Shown here: positions 1 to 5,921 of the stretch, one piece after another
Layout of the letters: every line of letters begins with the position of its first letter
Numbering within the stretch: position 1 is the stretch's first letter
Origin: Limisphaerales bacterium
GTDB lineage: Bacteria > Verrucomicrobiota > Verrucomicrobiae > Limisphaerales > UBA11358
Assembly (NCBI GenBank): GCA_003152145.1
Contig: PLZL01000165.1
Span: 1 to 6,701 of the forward strand
Direction of reading: 5' to 3'
Length of the DNA stretch: 6,701 nt
Translations under genes and position numbers: made by a program
Notes under the pieces: model-generated
Database searches by the model: none
Seen by the model: only the letters and a program-made list of their open reading frames with translations
What the model was told of the DNA's origin: nothing

Positions 1-127
1 TGCGCTCGCGGATGCCGTAGAGCAGATGATTCAGCGCTTCGCGGTGCTTGCCGCTGTGGAAAAGAAAACGCGGGTTCGGCGTGAGGTCGAACGGCGCCTG
101 CTTTAATCCGTAAAACTCCAAATACAC
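1..127 (-). CDS. ExeA/GspA-type AAA+ ATPase, N-terminal fragment (runs off the window)
   Basis: Only the first 42 codons are present; the gene continues beyond position 1. Read from a GTG at 127, it opens VYLEFYGLKQAPFDLTPNPR and continues through FLFHSGKHREAL and LLYGIRER. This is the very conserved start of the ExeA/GspA family of AAA+ ATPases, which is also found as the ATPase of exosortase/PEP-CTERM clusters. In the family, a P-loop NTPase domain follows this segment and powers assembly of secretion or envelope machinery; that domain lies outside the window. GTG at 127 is chosen because the family homology begins exactly there, where members usually have MYLEFYGL, and there is no ATG alternative. 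A weak purine stretch (AAAAGAG) lies about 4 bases upstream. It has the same orientation as hisC, but 179 bp separate them, so it need not share a transcript. Which sub-family it belongs to cannot be told from 42 residues. Confidence 0.82.
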   Translation of the reverse strand, partial: MYLEFYGLKQAPFDLTPNPRFLFHSGKHREALNHLLYGIRER

Positions 128-181
128 ACGGCTCTTTTAGCACAATTTGCGTTTAAGGAAAGCGAAAGGTGAAAACAAGAT

Positions 182-308
182 AAGCTCCAGGCACCAACCT
201 CCAAACTCCAGAGAAATTCCAAATATCAAACTCCAAAAACTGCGGCGGCAAAATTGATTATTGAAGTTTGAAGCTTCTCCAAATGTTGGAGCTTGGAATT
301 TGGTCCTT
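182..308. repeat. Intergenic degenerate 7-bp repeat array in two opposed arms
   Basis: The hisC-exeA-like intergenic region is built from phased heptamers of the form GGAnTTT or close variants. On the minus strand, seven units occupy 228-234, 221-227, 214-220, 203-209, 196-202, 189-195 and 182-188: GGAGTTT, GATATTT, GGAATTT, then GGAGTTT, GGAGGTT, GGTGCCT, GGAGCTT. A 4-base CTCT breaks the phase after the third unit. On the plus strand, units at 263-269, 270-276, 288-294, 295-301 and 302-308 read GAAGTTT, GAAGCTT, GGAGCTT, GGAATTT, GGTCCTT. A CTCC phase break follows the second of these, and 281-287 (AAATGTT) fits as a further degenerate unit. The arms face each other around a 28-bp centre, so a long imperfect hairpin is possible. 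A small perfect one (CTCCAA, ATG, TTGGAG) sits at 277-291. The right arm overlaps the hisC stop codon. No T-run typical of an intrinsic terminator follows on the minus strand. Function unknown. Confidence 0.7.
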
Positions 309-1428
309 ACAAAATCGCCCGCACCGCCTTCACCATCGCCACCGCTTCCACCGCCGTGCCGATCGTGATGCGCAGATAATTCTTCACCTCCGGGAAATTG
401 AACCAGCGGACGAGGATTTTCCGTTCGCGCAATTGGCGCTGCCATTCGTGCGCGGCGAAGCGTGGCGGCTGGACCAGAATGAAATTTGTCTGGCTCGGAA
501 ACACGCGGAAGCCGAGCTTCGTCAGTTCGCGTGACAGCCACTCGCGCGTGGCAACGATTTTTTTGAAATTCGCGCGGTAGTATTTCAAATCGCCCAGCGT
601 CGCCACGGCGGCGGCCTGGCCGAGGCCGTTCACGTTGTAACTGTCGCGGATTTTGTGCAGCGCGGCGATGAGGTCGCGATGCCCGACAAAATAACCGACG
701 CGCTGGAAGCACAGCGAATATGCCTTGGAAAACGTCCGCGCCACGATGACGTGCGGAAATTTCAACGCCAGCTTCAGCGCGTTTTCATCGGCGAAATCCA
801 CATAAGCCTCGTCCAGCACCATCACTCCGCGTTGCGCTCTGCAAAGCGCGGTAAGTTCACGAGTCGGGCAACCGCGACCGCTCGGCGCATTCGGCGTCGT
901 CACAAAAGTCAGCGTCGCGTCGAATCTCCAGACGCTGGCGCGCTTCAATTCTGCGACGCTCGGCAAACTGAAATCCGATTTGAGCGGCACGGGATTTTTT
1001 CGCGCGCCATGAATGTCCGCCAACACCGGATACAGCGAATAACTCGGCGTAAAATACTGAACCGTCGCCTTCGCCAGTTCTGCCTTTTGCCCTTTGCCTT
1101 TTGACTTTTGCCTTGGCTCGACAAACGCCCGCACCGCCAGCGCCAGTAATTCATCCGAGCCGTTGCCGACGATGATGTTGTCCGCGTGGCAGCCGTGCAG
1201 CTTCGCCAGCTTTTCGCGCAACGCTTGTGCCGTCGGGCTCGGATACAGCCGCAATCGCCCGTCCACCGCTGCCTTGACCGCCGCCAGCACGCGCGGCGAC
1301 GGCGGATATGGGTTCTCGTTGGTGTTGAGCTTGATCAACCCCTTGATCTTCGGTTGCTCGCCATAGACGTAAGGGTGCAACTCGCGCACCAGCGGGCGAA
1401 TCAGTTTCCTCAAATCAATCTTGTTCAT
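307..1428 (-). CDS. hisC: Histidinol-phosphate aminotransferase HisC
   Basis: A 373-residue fold-type I PLP enzyme that converts imidazole-acetol phosphate plus glutamate to L-histidinol phosphate in cytosolic histidine biosynthesis. Family landmarks in order: KLNTNENPYPPSP (33-45), the LYPSP substrate segment (61-65), GNGSDE (88-93), YFTPSYSLYP (125-134), TTPNAPSG with the cofactor Asn180, LDEAYVDF with Asp206 and Tyr209, RTFSKAYS with the Schiff-base Lys235, QRVGY (242-246), and YLRITIG with the carboxylate-binding Arg353. Length is near the family norm of about 350-370, but residues ~106-120 (KSKGKGQKAE and flanks) are an extra basic stretch coded by a 7-bp tandem repeat, between a helix and the YFTPSY strand. 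SLCF replaces the more usual SLAG after the PLP lysine. ATG at 1428 lies 6 bp after the upstream hydrolase stop and has no clear Shine-Dalgarno, which suggests translational coupling. A 10-bp direct repeat (1410-1419 and 1430-1439) surrounds the start. Residues specific to related aromatic aminotransferases were not checked; HisC is the best call. Confidence 0.93.
   Translation of the reverse strand: MNKIDLRKLIRPLVRELHPYVYGEQPKIKGLIKLNTNENPYPPSPRVLAAVKAAVDGRLRLYPSPTAQALREKLAKLHGCHADNIIVGNGSDELLALAVRAFVEPRQKSKGKGQKAELAKATVQYFTPSYSLYPVLADIHGARKNPVPLKSDFSLPSVAELKRASVWRFDATLTFVTTPNAPSGRGCPTRELTALCRAQRGVMVLDEAYVDFADENALKLALKFPHVIVARTFSKAYSLCFQRVGYFVGHRDLIAALHKIRDSYNVNGLGQAAAVATLGDLKYYRANFKKIVATREWLSRELTKLGFRVFPSQTNFILVQPPRFAAHEWQRQLRERKILVRWFNFPEVKNYLRITIGTAVEAVAMVKAVRAIL
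1083..1114. repeat. 7-bp tandem repeat inside hisC
   Basis: The plus strand reads CCTTTTG (1083-1089), CCCTTTG (1090-1096), CCTTTTG (1097-1103), ACTTTTG (1104-1110) and a partial CCTT (1111-1114). That makes four heptamers with one mismatch each in two of them. On the coding (minus) strand the unit is CAAAAGG. Because 7 is not a multiple of 3, successive units are read in different frames, giving a Lys/Gly/Gln-rich stretch (KSKGKGQKAE). The gene stays open, so the total insertion must be a multiple of 3. The period equals that of the intergenic array at 182-308, but the unit sequence is different. Confidence 0.85.
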
Positions 1429-1434
1429 TTCAAA

Positions 1435-4317
1435 TCAATGAGCTGCCGCTGCAGTCGCCACGATCCGCACCGGACCGAACAAACCGGACGGCAGAGGTTG
1501 GATCATGTTCAGGTTTTGTGGCTGGAAGCGGTTGCCGAATTGCCGGGTCACTCCCTCGTAGTCGTAATTTGGAAGCTTGATGCTCGCCATGTAGTTAACG
1601 GCGAGATTGGCGACTTCGATGCGGATTTTGTTTTCGCCCGCCTTGAGTTTGCCGGTCACATCAACCGAGTATGGCGGACACCACACCGAACCGGCGCGCT
1701 GGTCGTTGATGTAGAGGATGGCGGCCTCGCGGACGGGAGCTTCCAAACTGGCGTGGTAACCCTGCCCGCCGCCCCGTTCTTGCGCGGGCGCCCACCGACC
1801 AAAATCGAATGACACGGACAAACCGTCCTTCAACATTTCGGGCGCAATGGTGACGGTCTTTTCGTAGGTCGCAACGCCGGAAAAATTAATTTCATTCGTG
1901 AGAGTCGTCCATGATGCGAGCGTGTCCATCGCAATCGGCGCGCCGTCTTTGCCGAAACGGACGGTCCATCCAGAACTCAAATCAATCGGCTGCGGCAATG
2001 CGCCCGCCCACTGAACAGTTTTCGGCGCGGGCAACGTGCGTTTCGTGAACGCGACAATCGTCGAACCGTAAGGCTCAAGGTTCAATTGGACGGTGGTTGA
2101 TCCGGCGGATTTTTCCGAGACGGTTGCTGTGCAGACGCTGCCATTCATCGCGTTCCAGATTTCCGGCTGCAATTCCTCCACGCGAAATGCCGGCTGCATT
2201 TGCATGGCCCTTGGAGACAAAAATCTTACGCGGCGCTGCATTTCCCCCACGCGAAACGCCGCCTGCACGCTTTTCGGCTGGTTGCTGGTGTTGGCGATGA
2301 AATAAATCTCGCCGTCAGCCGTGTGACGATGAACTTCGCCGATTTCGGCGGCTCCGGACGAAATCGCCACGTCCGGCGGCAAACGTTTGACCAGAGCGGC
2401 TCCAATTTGACTGTCGTCTTCAACGAAAATGCCCGGAGCATTCGTATCCTTGAAAAGACGCTGGACGATGTCGCGCACGGCCTTGGTGTCGGCTTCGGGC
2501 GTTTTGTAGCCCGGAGCCAAGTCCGGCAGACGCCGCGTGGCGATGACGATGCCGCCGGCGCGGGCGAATTTCTCCAGCTTCTTCATCGTGGCGAGAGGAA
2601 TGCGCTCAACTCCCGGCAGGACGACAACCCGATAATGCACATCGCCGAACGCCAGCGTGTCACCGGCGACTTTGCCGCGCATGGCGAGCAATTGGTCGTC
2701 GAAGAAATCAAGGTCGTAACCCGCATCGGTGATTGCCCGGACGGAACCGCCCACCTTTCCTTGCAGCGCGGCGGACAAGCTGAAGTTGCGTCCGAAACTC
2801 GCCCACGCATCGCTGTTCGGCAGGAACAGCGCGACATCGTTGGCGGGCGTTCCCTGGCGCATGATGTAGCTGACACGCTGGAGATATTTCGTCACGTCGG
2901 GCATCACGATCCACCACGGGTTTTGTTCGTCGAAAACCGCCGCCGCGTAAAAGCTCCAGCCGGGACGCGCCGCACCCGGCGCCGTGTAAGGCCAGCCGTG
3001 GCAAACGATCTGGTTGATGCCACAGAGGAAGTGCAAATCGGCCTCCGCCTTCATGTCCAGTGGTGTCGCGCGAAACACGACCGAATGCAGCCAGGTGAAT
3101 GTTTCGGAAGAAGTCACCGGCCTGCCGAGCAAATGGCTGGCTGACGACGCCCAGCGCGTAGTCGAGAATTCTTTCTCTGTATTTCTTCCGCCTAATTCGC
3201 CCTCCGGCAAGTCGCAGTAGGCATAACTGAAAAGCGCCGCCGGCGGCGTGCCATAGGCCTGAATGCGGAACCGGGTTTTGTTCTCGTGCGCCAGATTCTT
3301 GAAACCGCTGATGAAGTAGTCGTTGAAGATTTCCGTGACTGTCTGGCCCCAGTCCTGGCGAATATCCAGCGTCTTCGGACCCATGTCGTTAAATAAAGCG
3401 GGCAACAACGGCGTCAAATCATAACTGCGGCGCTTTTGGAATTCAGCAAGCAGATTGGGCGTCCAGTTCTCACCCTGCACTTCCAGGCTGTCGCAGAAAA
3501 TCGCGTAAGGCGGATTCGGCCCGCACGCCTTGATTGCCGGGTCGGCGACCTCCTTGATGAACGTTCCGATGGCGGTCGGGCTGTAATGATCAACAATGTA
3601 ACCCTCGCCGCCGAGCGCCGCGCGTTTCACCTGAACCAAACCCGGCAGGCCGAGTGTGTAGAACGTCACTTGTGTCGCGCCGCGCAAATCGGACGGAAGC
3701 GACGCCGTGTTGCCGCGAACTTCCAACGGCAGGTAAGCACTGCCGCCTGCGGGCGCATTCGTCACCGGGCCGAGAAGTGCCGCGACAATGCCATCATTTT
3801 CCTCGCTGCCGCGTCTGCCGCCGCTCGCCGGCAACTCCACGCTCGTCTGCACCGGCGATACGCTGACCGGCGTGGAGGCGTGAATGGCGTCAACGGCATT
3901 GCTGCGGGTAATTTGTGGCCCGCCGTAAGGCCAGCCGCTGCCAAGCGTCAGATCCATCCGCAAGCCAAGCTCCTTTGCTTTTTCCGCCGTGAACCGCAGC
4001 GCTTCCAGATGCTCCGGCGACAGCAACTTGAGATTCTTGACTCCTGGCAGTTCGCCGTCCAACTGGAGCGGATAAGTCTGCTGGACCTCGACGCCGCCGA
4101 TGCCGCCAGCCTTCATGACTTCCAATTCGCGCTGGATCTCCGGCTTGGTGACCGCCGTGCCGAACCACCACCAACGCACCATGATTCGCGCGTCGTCGGG
4201 CGGTTGATCAAAACTGCGCTGCAATTGGCCGATGTTGTCTGCGGCGAACAGCGAGCCCGCGGCGAGCAGCATCGCGACGACCGCGACCGATGCGAAGGAT
4301 TTCAAATGTATCTTCAT
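1435..4317 (-). CDS. Secreted glycoside hydrolase, GH106 (alpha-L-rhamnosidase)-like
   Basis: A 960-residue exported protein. Residues 1-25 form a signal peptide: MKIHLK, then a hydrophobic core (VAVVAMLLAAGSLF), with cleavage near FA-AD. The N-terminal catalytic region carries strongly family-like motifs: ARIMVRWWWFG (43-53), GIGGVEVQQTYPL (72-84), DLTLGSGWPYGGP (122-134), SSETFTWLHS (403-412) and GINQIVCHGWPY (433-444). These match GH106 enzymes, which remove L-rhamnose from plant and microbial polysaccharides such as rhamnogalacturonan. Glu405 in SSETFTW is a candidate active-site acid, by inference only. A predicted galactose-binding jelly roll covers ~818-910 (AILYINDQRAG, WCPPYSVDV, GENKIRIEVANL). 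ATG at 4317 is preferred over the in-frame TTG at 4323 because GAGGA at 4326-4330 lies 8 bases before the ATG and only 2 before the TTG. Residues ~685-717 hold an internal duplication. It acts in the periplasm or outside the cell. Its 3' neighbour hisC starts 6 bp later; no sugar transporter or regulator is nearby. The substrate is not determined, since related GH106-like groups are poorly characterised. Confidence 0.85.
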   Translation of the reverse strand: MKIHLKSFASVAVVAMLLAAGSLFAADNIGQLQRSFDQPPDDARIMVRWWWFGTAVTKPEIQRELEVMKAGGIGGVEVQQTYPLQLDGELPGVKNLKLLSPEHLEALRFTAEKAKELGLRMDLTLGSGWPYGGPQITRSNAVDAIHASTPVSVSPVQTSVELPASGGRRGSEENDGIVAALLGPVTNAPAGGSAYLPLEVRGNTASLPSDLRGATQVTFYTLGLPGLVQVKRAALGGEGYIVDHYSPTAIGTFIKEVADPAIKACGPNPPYAIFCDSLEVQGENWTPNLLAEFQKRRSYDLTPLLPALFNDMGPKTLDIRQDWGQTVTEIFNDYFISGFKNLAHENKTRFRIQAYGTPPAALFSYAYCDLPEGELGGRNTEKEFSTTRWASSASHLLGRPVTSSETFTWLHSVVFRATPLDMKAEADLHFLCGINQIVCHGWPYTAPGAARPGWSFYAAAVFDEQNPWWIVMPDVTKYLQRVSYIMRQGTPANDVALFLPNSDAWASFGRNFSLSAALQGKVGGSVRAITDAGYDLDFFDDQLLAMRGKVAGDTLAFGDVHYRVVVLPGVERIPLATMKKLEKFARAGGIVIATRRLPDLAPGYKTPEADTKAVRDIVQRLFKDTNAPGIFVEDDSQIGAALVKRLPPDVAISSGAAEIGEVHRHTADGEIYFIANTSNQPKSVQAAFRVGEMQRRVRFLSPRAMQMQPAFRVEELQPEIWNAMNGSVCTATVSEKSAGSTTVQLNLEPYGSTIVAFTKRTLPAPKTVQWAGALPQPIDLSSGWTVRFGKDGAPIAMDTLASWTTLTNEINFSGVATYEKTVTIAPEMLKDGLSVSFDFGRWAPAQERGGGQGYHASLEAPVREAAILYINDQRAGSVWCPPYSVDVTGKLKAGENKIRIEVANLAVNYMASIKLPNYDYEGVTRQFGNRFQPQNLNMIQPLPSGLFGPVRIVATAAAAH
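2167..2267. repeat. Near-identical 32-bp direct repeats flanking 37 bp inside the hydrolase gene
   Basis: Positions 2167-2198 and 2236-2267 align over 32 bp with four mismatches (28/32 identical), offset by 69 bp, exactly 23 codons. In protein they give PAFRVEELQ (residues 709-717) and QAAFRVGEMQ (685-694), separated by RRVRFLSPRAMQM. The sequence between the copies does not resemble the sequence on the far side of either copy. It therefore looks like an in-frame insertion bounded by copies of one site rather than a plain tandem duplication. A shorter exact repeat, CTGCATTT, occurs at 2194-2201 and 2236-2243. The reading frame is kept. Confidence 0.8.
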
Positions 4318-4325
4318 AATCAATG

Positions 4326-4330
4326 TCCTC
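4326..4330 (-). promoter_or_regulatory. Shine-Dalgarno site of the hydrolase gene
   Basis: GAGGA on the minus strand, 8 bases before the ATG at 4317. It decides the start: the in-frame TTG at 4323 is only 2 bases from it. No other gene in the window has as clear a ribosome binding site. Confidence 0.75.
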
Positions 4331-4405
4331 TGGATTTCAGCCAGCGCGTGCGCCGGTGAATGGATGGATACTCTTAATAAACCAATCCTTGAAGGGAAAC
4401 GCTAC

Positions 4406-4428
4406 AAAAAATCGCGCGTGAGGGCGCG
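4406..4428 (-). terminator. Possible intrinsic terminator on the minus strand, upstream of the hydrolase
   Basis: On the minus strand a GC-only 5-bp stem (CGCGC at 4428-4424, GCGCG at 4417-4413) with a 6-base loop is followed by one A and then six T (4411-4406). That is the stem plus T-run arrangement of a rho-independent terminator. The stem is short. It would stop transcripts entering from the right, such as antisense reading through the decayed transposase zone, about 90 bp before the hydrolase start, so the hydrolase promoter would then lie within 4318-4405. No confident -35/-10 pair could be picked there. Confidence 0.35.
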
Positions 4429-4508
4429 TTGACTCAAAATAAAGGACAGCGGGGGAGGAGTTTCGTCGGGCGGCGAAACCATTCGTTGACTCATAATGCA
4501 GGACACCG
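4428..4508. repeat. Pair of direct repeats with a hairpin between them, possible transposon end
   Basis: Two 24-bp copies, 4428-4451 and 4485-4508, share 20 of 24 bases. Both begin GTTGACTCA, continue with AAT, and contain AGGACA. The offset is 57 bp. Between them, 4460-4479 forms a hairpin (GTTTCG paired with CGAAAC, extended by a G-T and a C-G pair over a 4-base loop). The second copy ends 14 bp before the ATG of the transposase relic. This placement fits transposase-binding repeats at the left end of an insertion sequence, but no matching right end survives, so the assignment is inferred. Confidence 0.5.
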
Positions 4509-4522
4509 TGGAAAGTGGTGTT

Positions 4523-4875
4523 ATGAGCCTGCAATCCAAGCGTGAATATCTCGGTCAAATTCGTTCCCGGTATCGCCGGGCCGGACGTGTTCATAAAAGT
4601 AAAATTCTCGACGAATACTGTCAGGTCTGCGGTTAGGACCGCAAATATGCCATCAGACGACTGGCGGTCGATCCGCAACGATCCCGGCCCAAAGCCGGCC
4701 GAAAGCCGCTTTATGACAAGGAACGTTTGCTGCCGGTGCTCAAACGGGTCTGGCTGGCCAGCGATCAGATGTGTTCTAAACGCCTGCGCGCCGCGCTGCC
4801 CAAATGGCTGCCGCAGCTTTCCCCGCTTGACACGGAAAGCAGAACGCAGTTGCTGGCCGCCAGTCCAGCCACGAT
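4523..4875 (+). pseudogene. Integrase-type transposase remnant (internal stop, truncated 3' end)
   Basis: From ATG 4523 the frame reads MSLQSKREYLGQIRSRYRRA, then KSKILDEYCQVCG, then TAG at 4634-4636. It resumes in the same frame with DRKYAIRRLAVD, GRKPLYDKERLLPVLKRVWL, ASDQMCSKRLRAALPKWLP and QLLAASPAT near 4873. This is the helix-turn-helix N-terminal part of a family usually annotated as an integrase-catalytic-domain transposase, whose intact members have CGY(x)RKYAIR and SPATIDRLL at these places. The stop replaces an expected tyrosine codon, which one base change (TAC or TAT to TAG) would explain. All of the catalytic DDE domain is missing: after SPAT the sequence switches to a radical SAM fragment in another frame. 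About 117 codons remain, so it cannot be active. The upstream direct repeats may belong to the same element. The exact IS family is not assignable from this half. Confidence 0.82.
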
Positions 4876-5136
4876 GGCCGGGTGCGGCTCTGCGGCTGCC
4901 GGCTGGCCACCAACGACAACGACGACCTCGTCGTGGGTAACATCAAGGATCGGACGCTGGCGGAGATTTCCAAGGGCGACGAGGCGTGGGGCATCATCAA
5001 GGGCTTTTACGAGGGCAAACGCCCGCACACCTGTCTGGAATGCACCTTCTACCAGCCCATCAACCAAAGCTGGTTCGAACAGCGCGCGAAGAACAACGGC
5101 GCGGCGCAAAAGGTCCAGCCGGTGGCCAAGGCTTGA
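4873..5136 (+). pseudogene. 3' remnant of a radical SAM/SPASM protein
   Basis: In the frame of 4882 the sequence reads DGRVRLCGCR from 4873, then DDLVVGNIKDRTLAEISKG, RPHTCLECTFYQP and QSWFEQRAKN, stopping at TGA 5134-5136. The CGCR motif, VVGNIKDRTLAEI and the CxxC in CLECTFY are typical of the C-terminal SPASM domain of radical SAM enzymes, where cysteines bind an auxiliary iron-sulfur cluster. The SAM-binding CxxxCxxC domain that should precede it is absent: immediately upstream, across about 4873-4876, lies the transposase remnant in a different frame. A short product from the GTG at 4882 (84 codons) is formally possible but has no ribosome binding site and lacks the catalytic half. Best read as the stub of a gene lost by an insertion-sequence-associated deletion. 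The substrate of the lost enzyme is unknown. Confidence 0.8.
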
Positions 5137-5190
5137 CTCCTATTCCGTCCCCAAAATTAGTCACCCAACCGGCATGGTTCTGGTGCGGAG

Positions 5191-5787
5191 TTAGGAGGTT
5201 ACTATTTTCTCAAGGTCTTTTTTCTGAATGTCTCCTTTGTTTGTAGGTTTTAACGCTTCTCTCGAATACCACCAACACAGGAGAAAGACGGCAGTGCCAA
5301 CAAAGCTCCAAATATATCGGGTCAACCCAACGTCTGAATAAGTTGTTGGCCAACAAAAAATGGTGAACGCGGAAATACAAAGCATGGAACGGAAGAGCGT
5401 TCTTTCGGCATCCATCTTGACGCATTGCAGGCGCACAAATTTTTGAGCATCAGACTCGGGTATTGGAGCAGCGCTGTCGGTTTTTGTAGCTGCGGTTCCC
5501 CTTGGCTGGCAATTGGGGACGAGTTCAACGCGCAACCGTGACAGTCCAGGCCAATTTTTTGGCACCTTCTTCAATAAAGCGACGATGGGCCAAAAGGTCA
5601 ATGTGTCAAGCGTGACACCGATGAGCCAAGCGACCAAAATGATGCAAACCGGCAGAAAGATGGAAGGACTGTGAAGCGCATGGTCGGCACGGAAAAGCAG
5701 ATCTTTCCCGTAAAGGCCTATGACTACAAGCCCGGGAATTAGCCGACAGATGCCATCATAAAAGAAACTCGATAAAAGCGTATCCAT
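5191..5787 (-). CDS. Four-helix membrane protein of unknown function
   Basis: A 198-residue protein that I do not recognise by name. Hydrophobic segments lie at about 13-32 (ICRLIPGLVVIGLYG), 42-72 (FLPVCIILVAWLIGV onward), 131-148 (LFRSMLCISAFTIFCW) and 156-175 (IWSFVGTAVFLLCWWY). This indicates an inner-membrane protein with a polar loop of ~60 residues (73-130) and a Lys-rich tail (179-198). The opening FFYDGICRLIPGLVVIGLYG and the AERTLFRSM segment before helix 3 look like conserved signatures of a hypothetical-protein family, but no function follows. ATG at 5787 has no clear ribosome binding site. The gene is AT-richer than its neighbours (79 of 180 bases at 5221-5400 are G or C by hand count), suggesting acquisition from elsewhere. 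It converges on the radical SAM stub with 54 bp between stops, and no partner gene is adjacent. Confidence 0.75.
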   Translation of the reverse strand: MDTLLSSFFYDGICRLIPGLVVIGLYGKDLLFRADHALHSPSIFLPVCIILVAWLIGVTLDTLTFWPIVALLKKVPKNWPGLSRLRVELVPNCQPRGTAATKTDSAAPIPESDAQKFVRLQCVKMDAERTLFRSMLCISAFTIFCWPTTYSDVGLTRYIWSFVGTAVFLLCWWYSREALKPTNKGDIQKKDLEKIVTS

Positions 5788-5921
5788 GCGTCAAATGTAA
5801 ATCACACTGGCGTCCACCAAGCGATAATAGGCGACGCTTTGAGTAGCCAACTTGGTTTCATGGCTTCGACCTTATTCCCGTCCCAGCGGGGTGGCAACTG
5901 GAAAAATCGGAGGCTGGCAGA

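Noticed and set aside
137..712. 191-codon minus-strand open frame overlapping the hisC 3' end
   Set aside because: It is out of frame with the clear HisC protein, is rich in Arg/Pro/His as expected of a shadow frame in GC-rich DNA, and its tail translates the heptamer repeat array.
2200..3144. 314-codon plus-strand open frame antisense to the hydrolase
   Set aside because: The opposite strand carries strong GH106 motifs throughout. The antisense product is Arg/His-rich and resembles no family; long antisense frames are expected at this G+C.
3436..4359. 307-codon plus-strand open frame antisense to the hydrolase N-terminus
   Set aside because: Same reason: it is a shadow of the hydrolase frame and continues through the hydrolase ribosome binding site and signal peptide region.
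4337..4678. 113-codon minus-strand open frame over the direct repeats and transposase start
   Set aside because: The plus strand here encodes a recognisable transposase N-terminus. The minus frame crosses repeats and a hairpin and has no family-like motif.
5162..5185. Imperfect hairpin (CACC and AACC paired with GGTT and GGTG) between the convergent stops
   Set aside because: The stem is interrupted by an internal loop and no T-run follows on either strand, so it does not meet a terminator standard.
5788..5860. Minus-strand reading ...YYRLVDASVIYI ending just upstream of the membrane protein gene
   Set aside because: A stop codon lies about 26 codons upstream, no family is recognised, and there is no start signal; too short to call a gene or a remnant.
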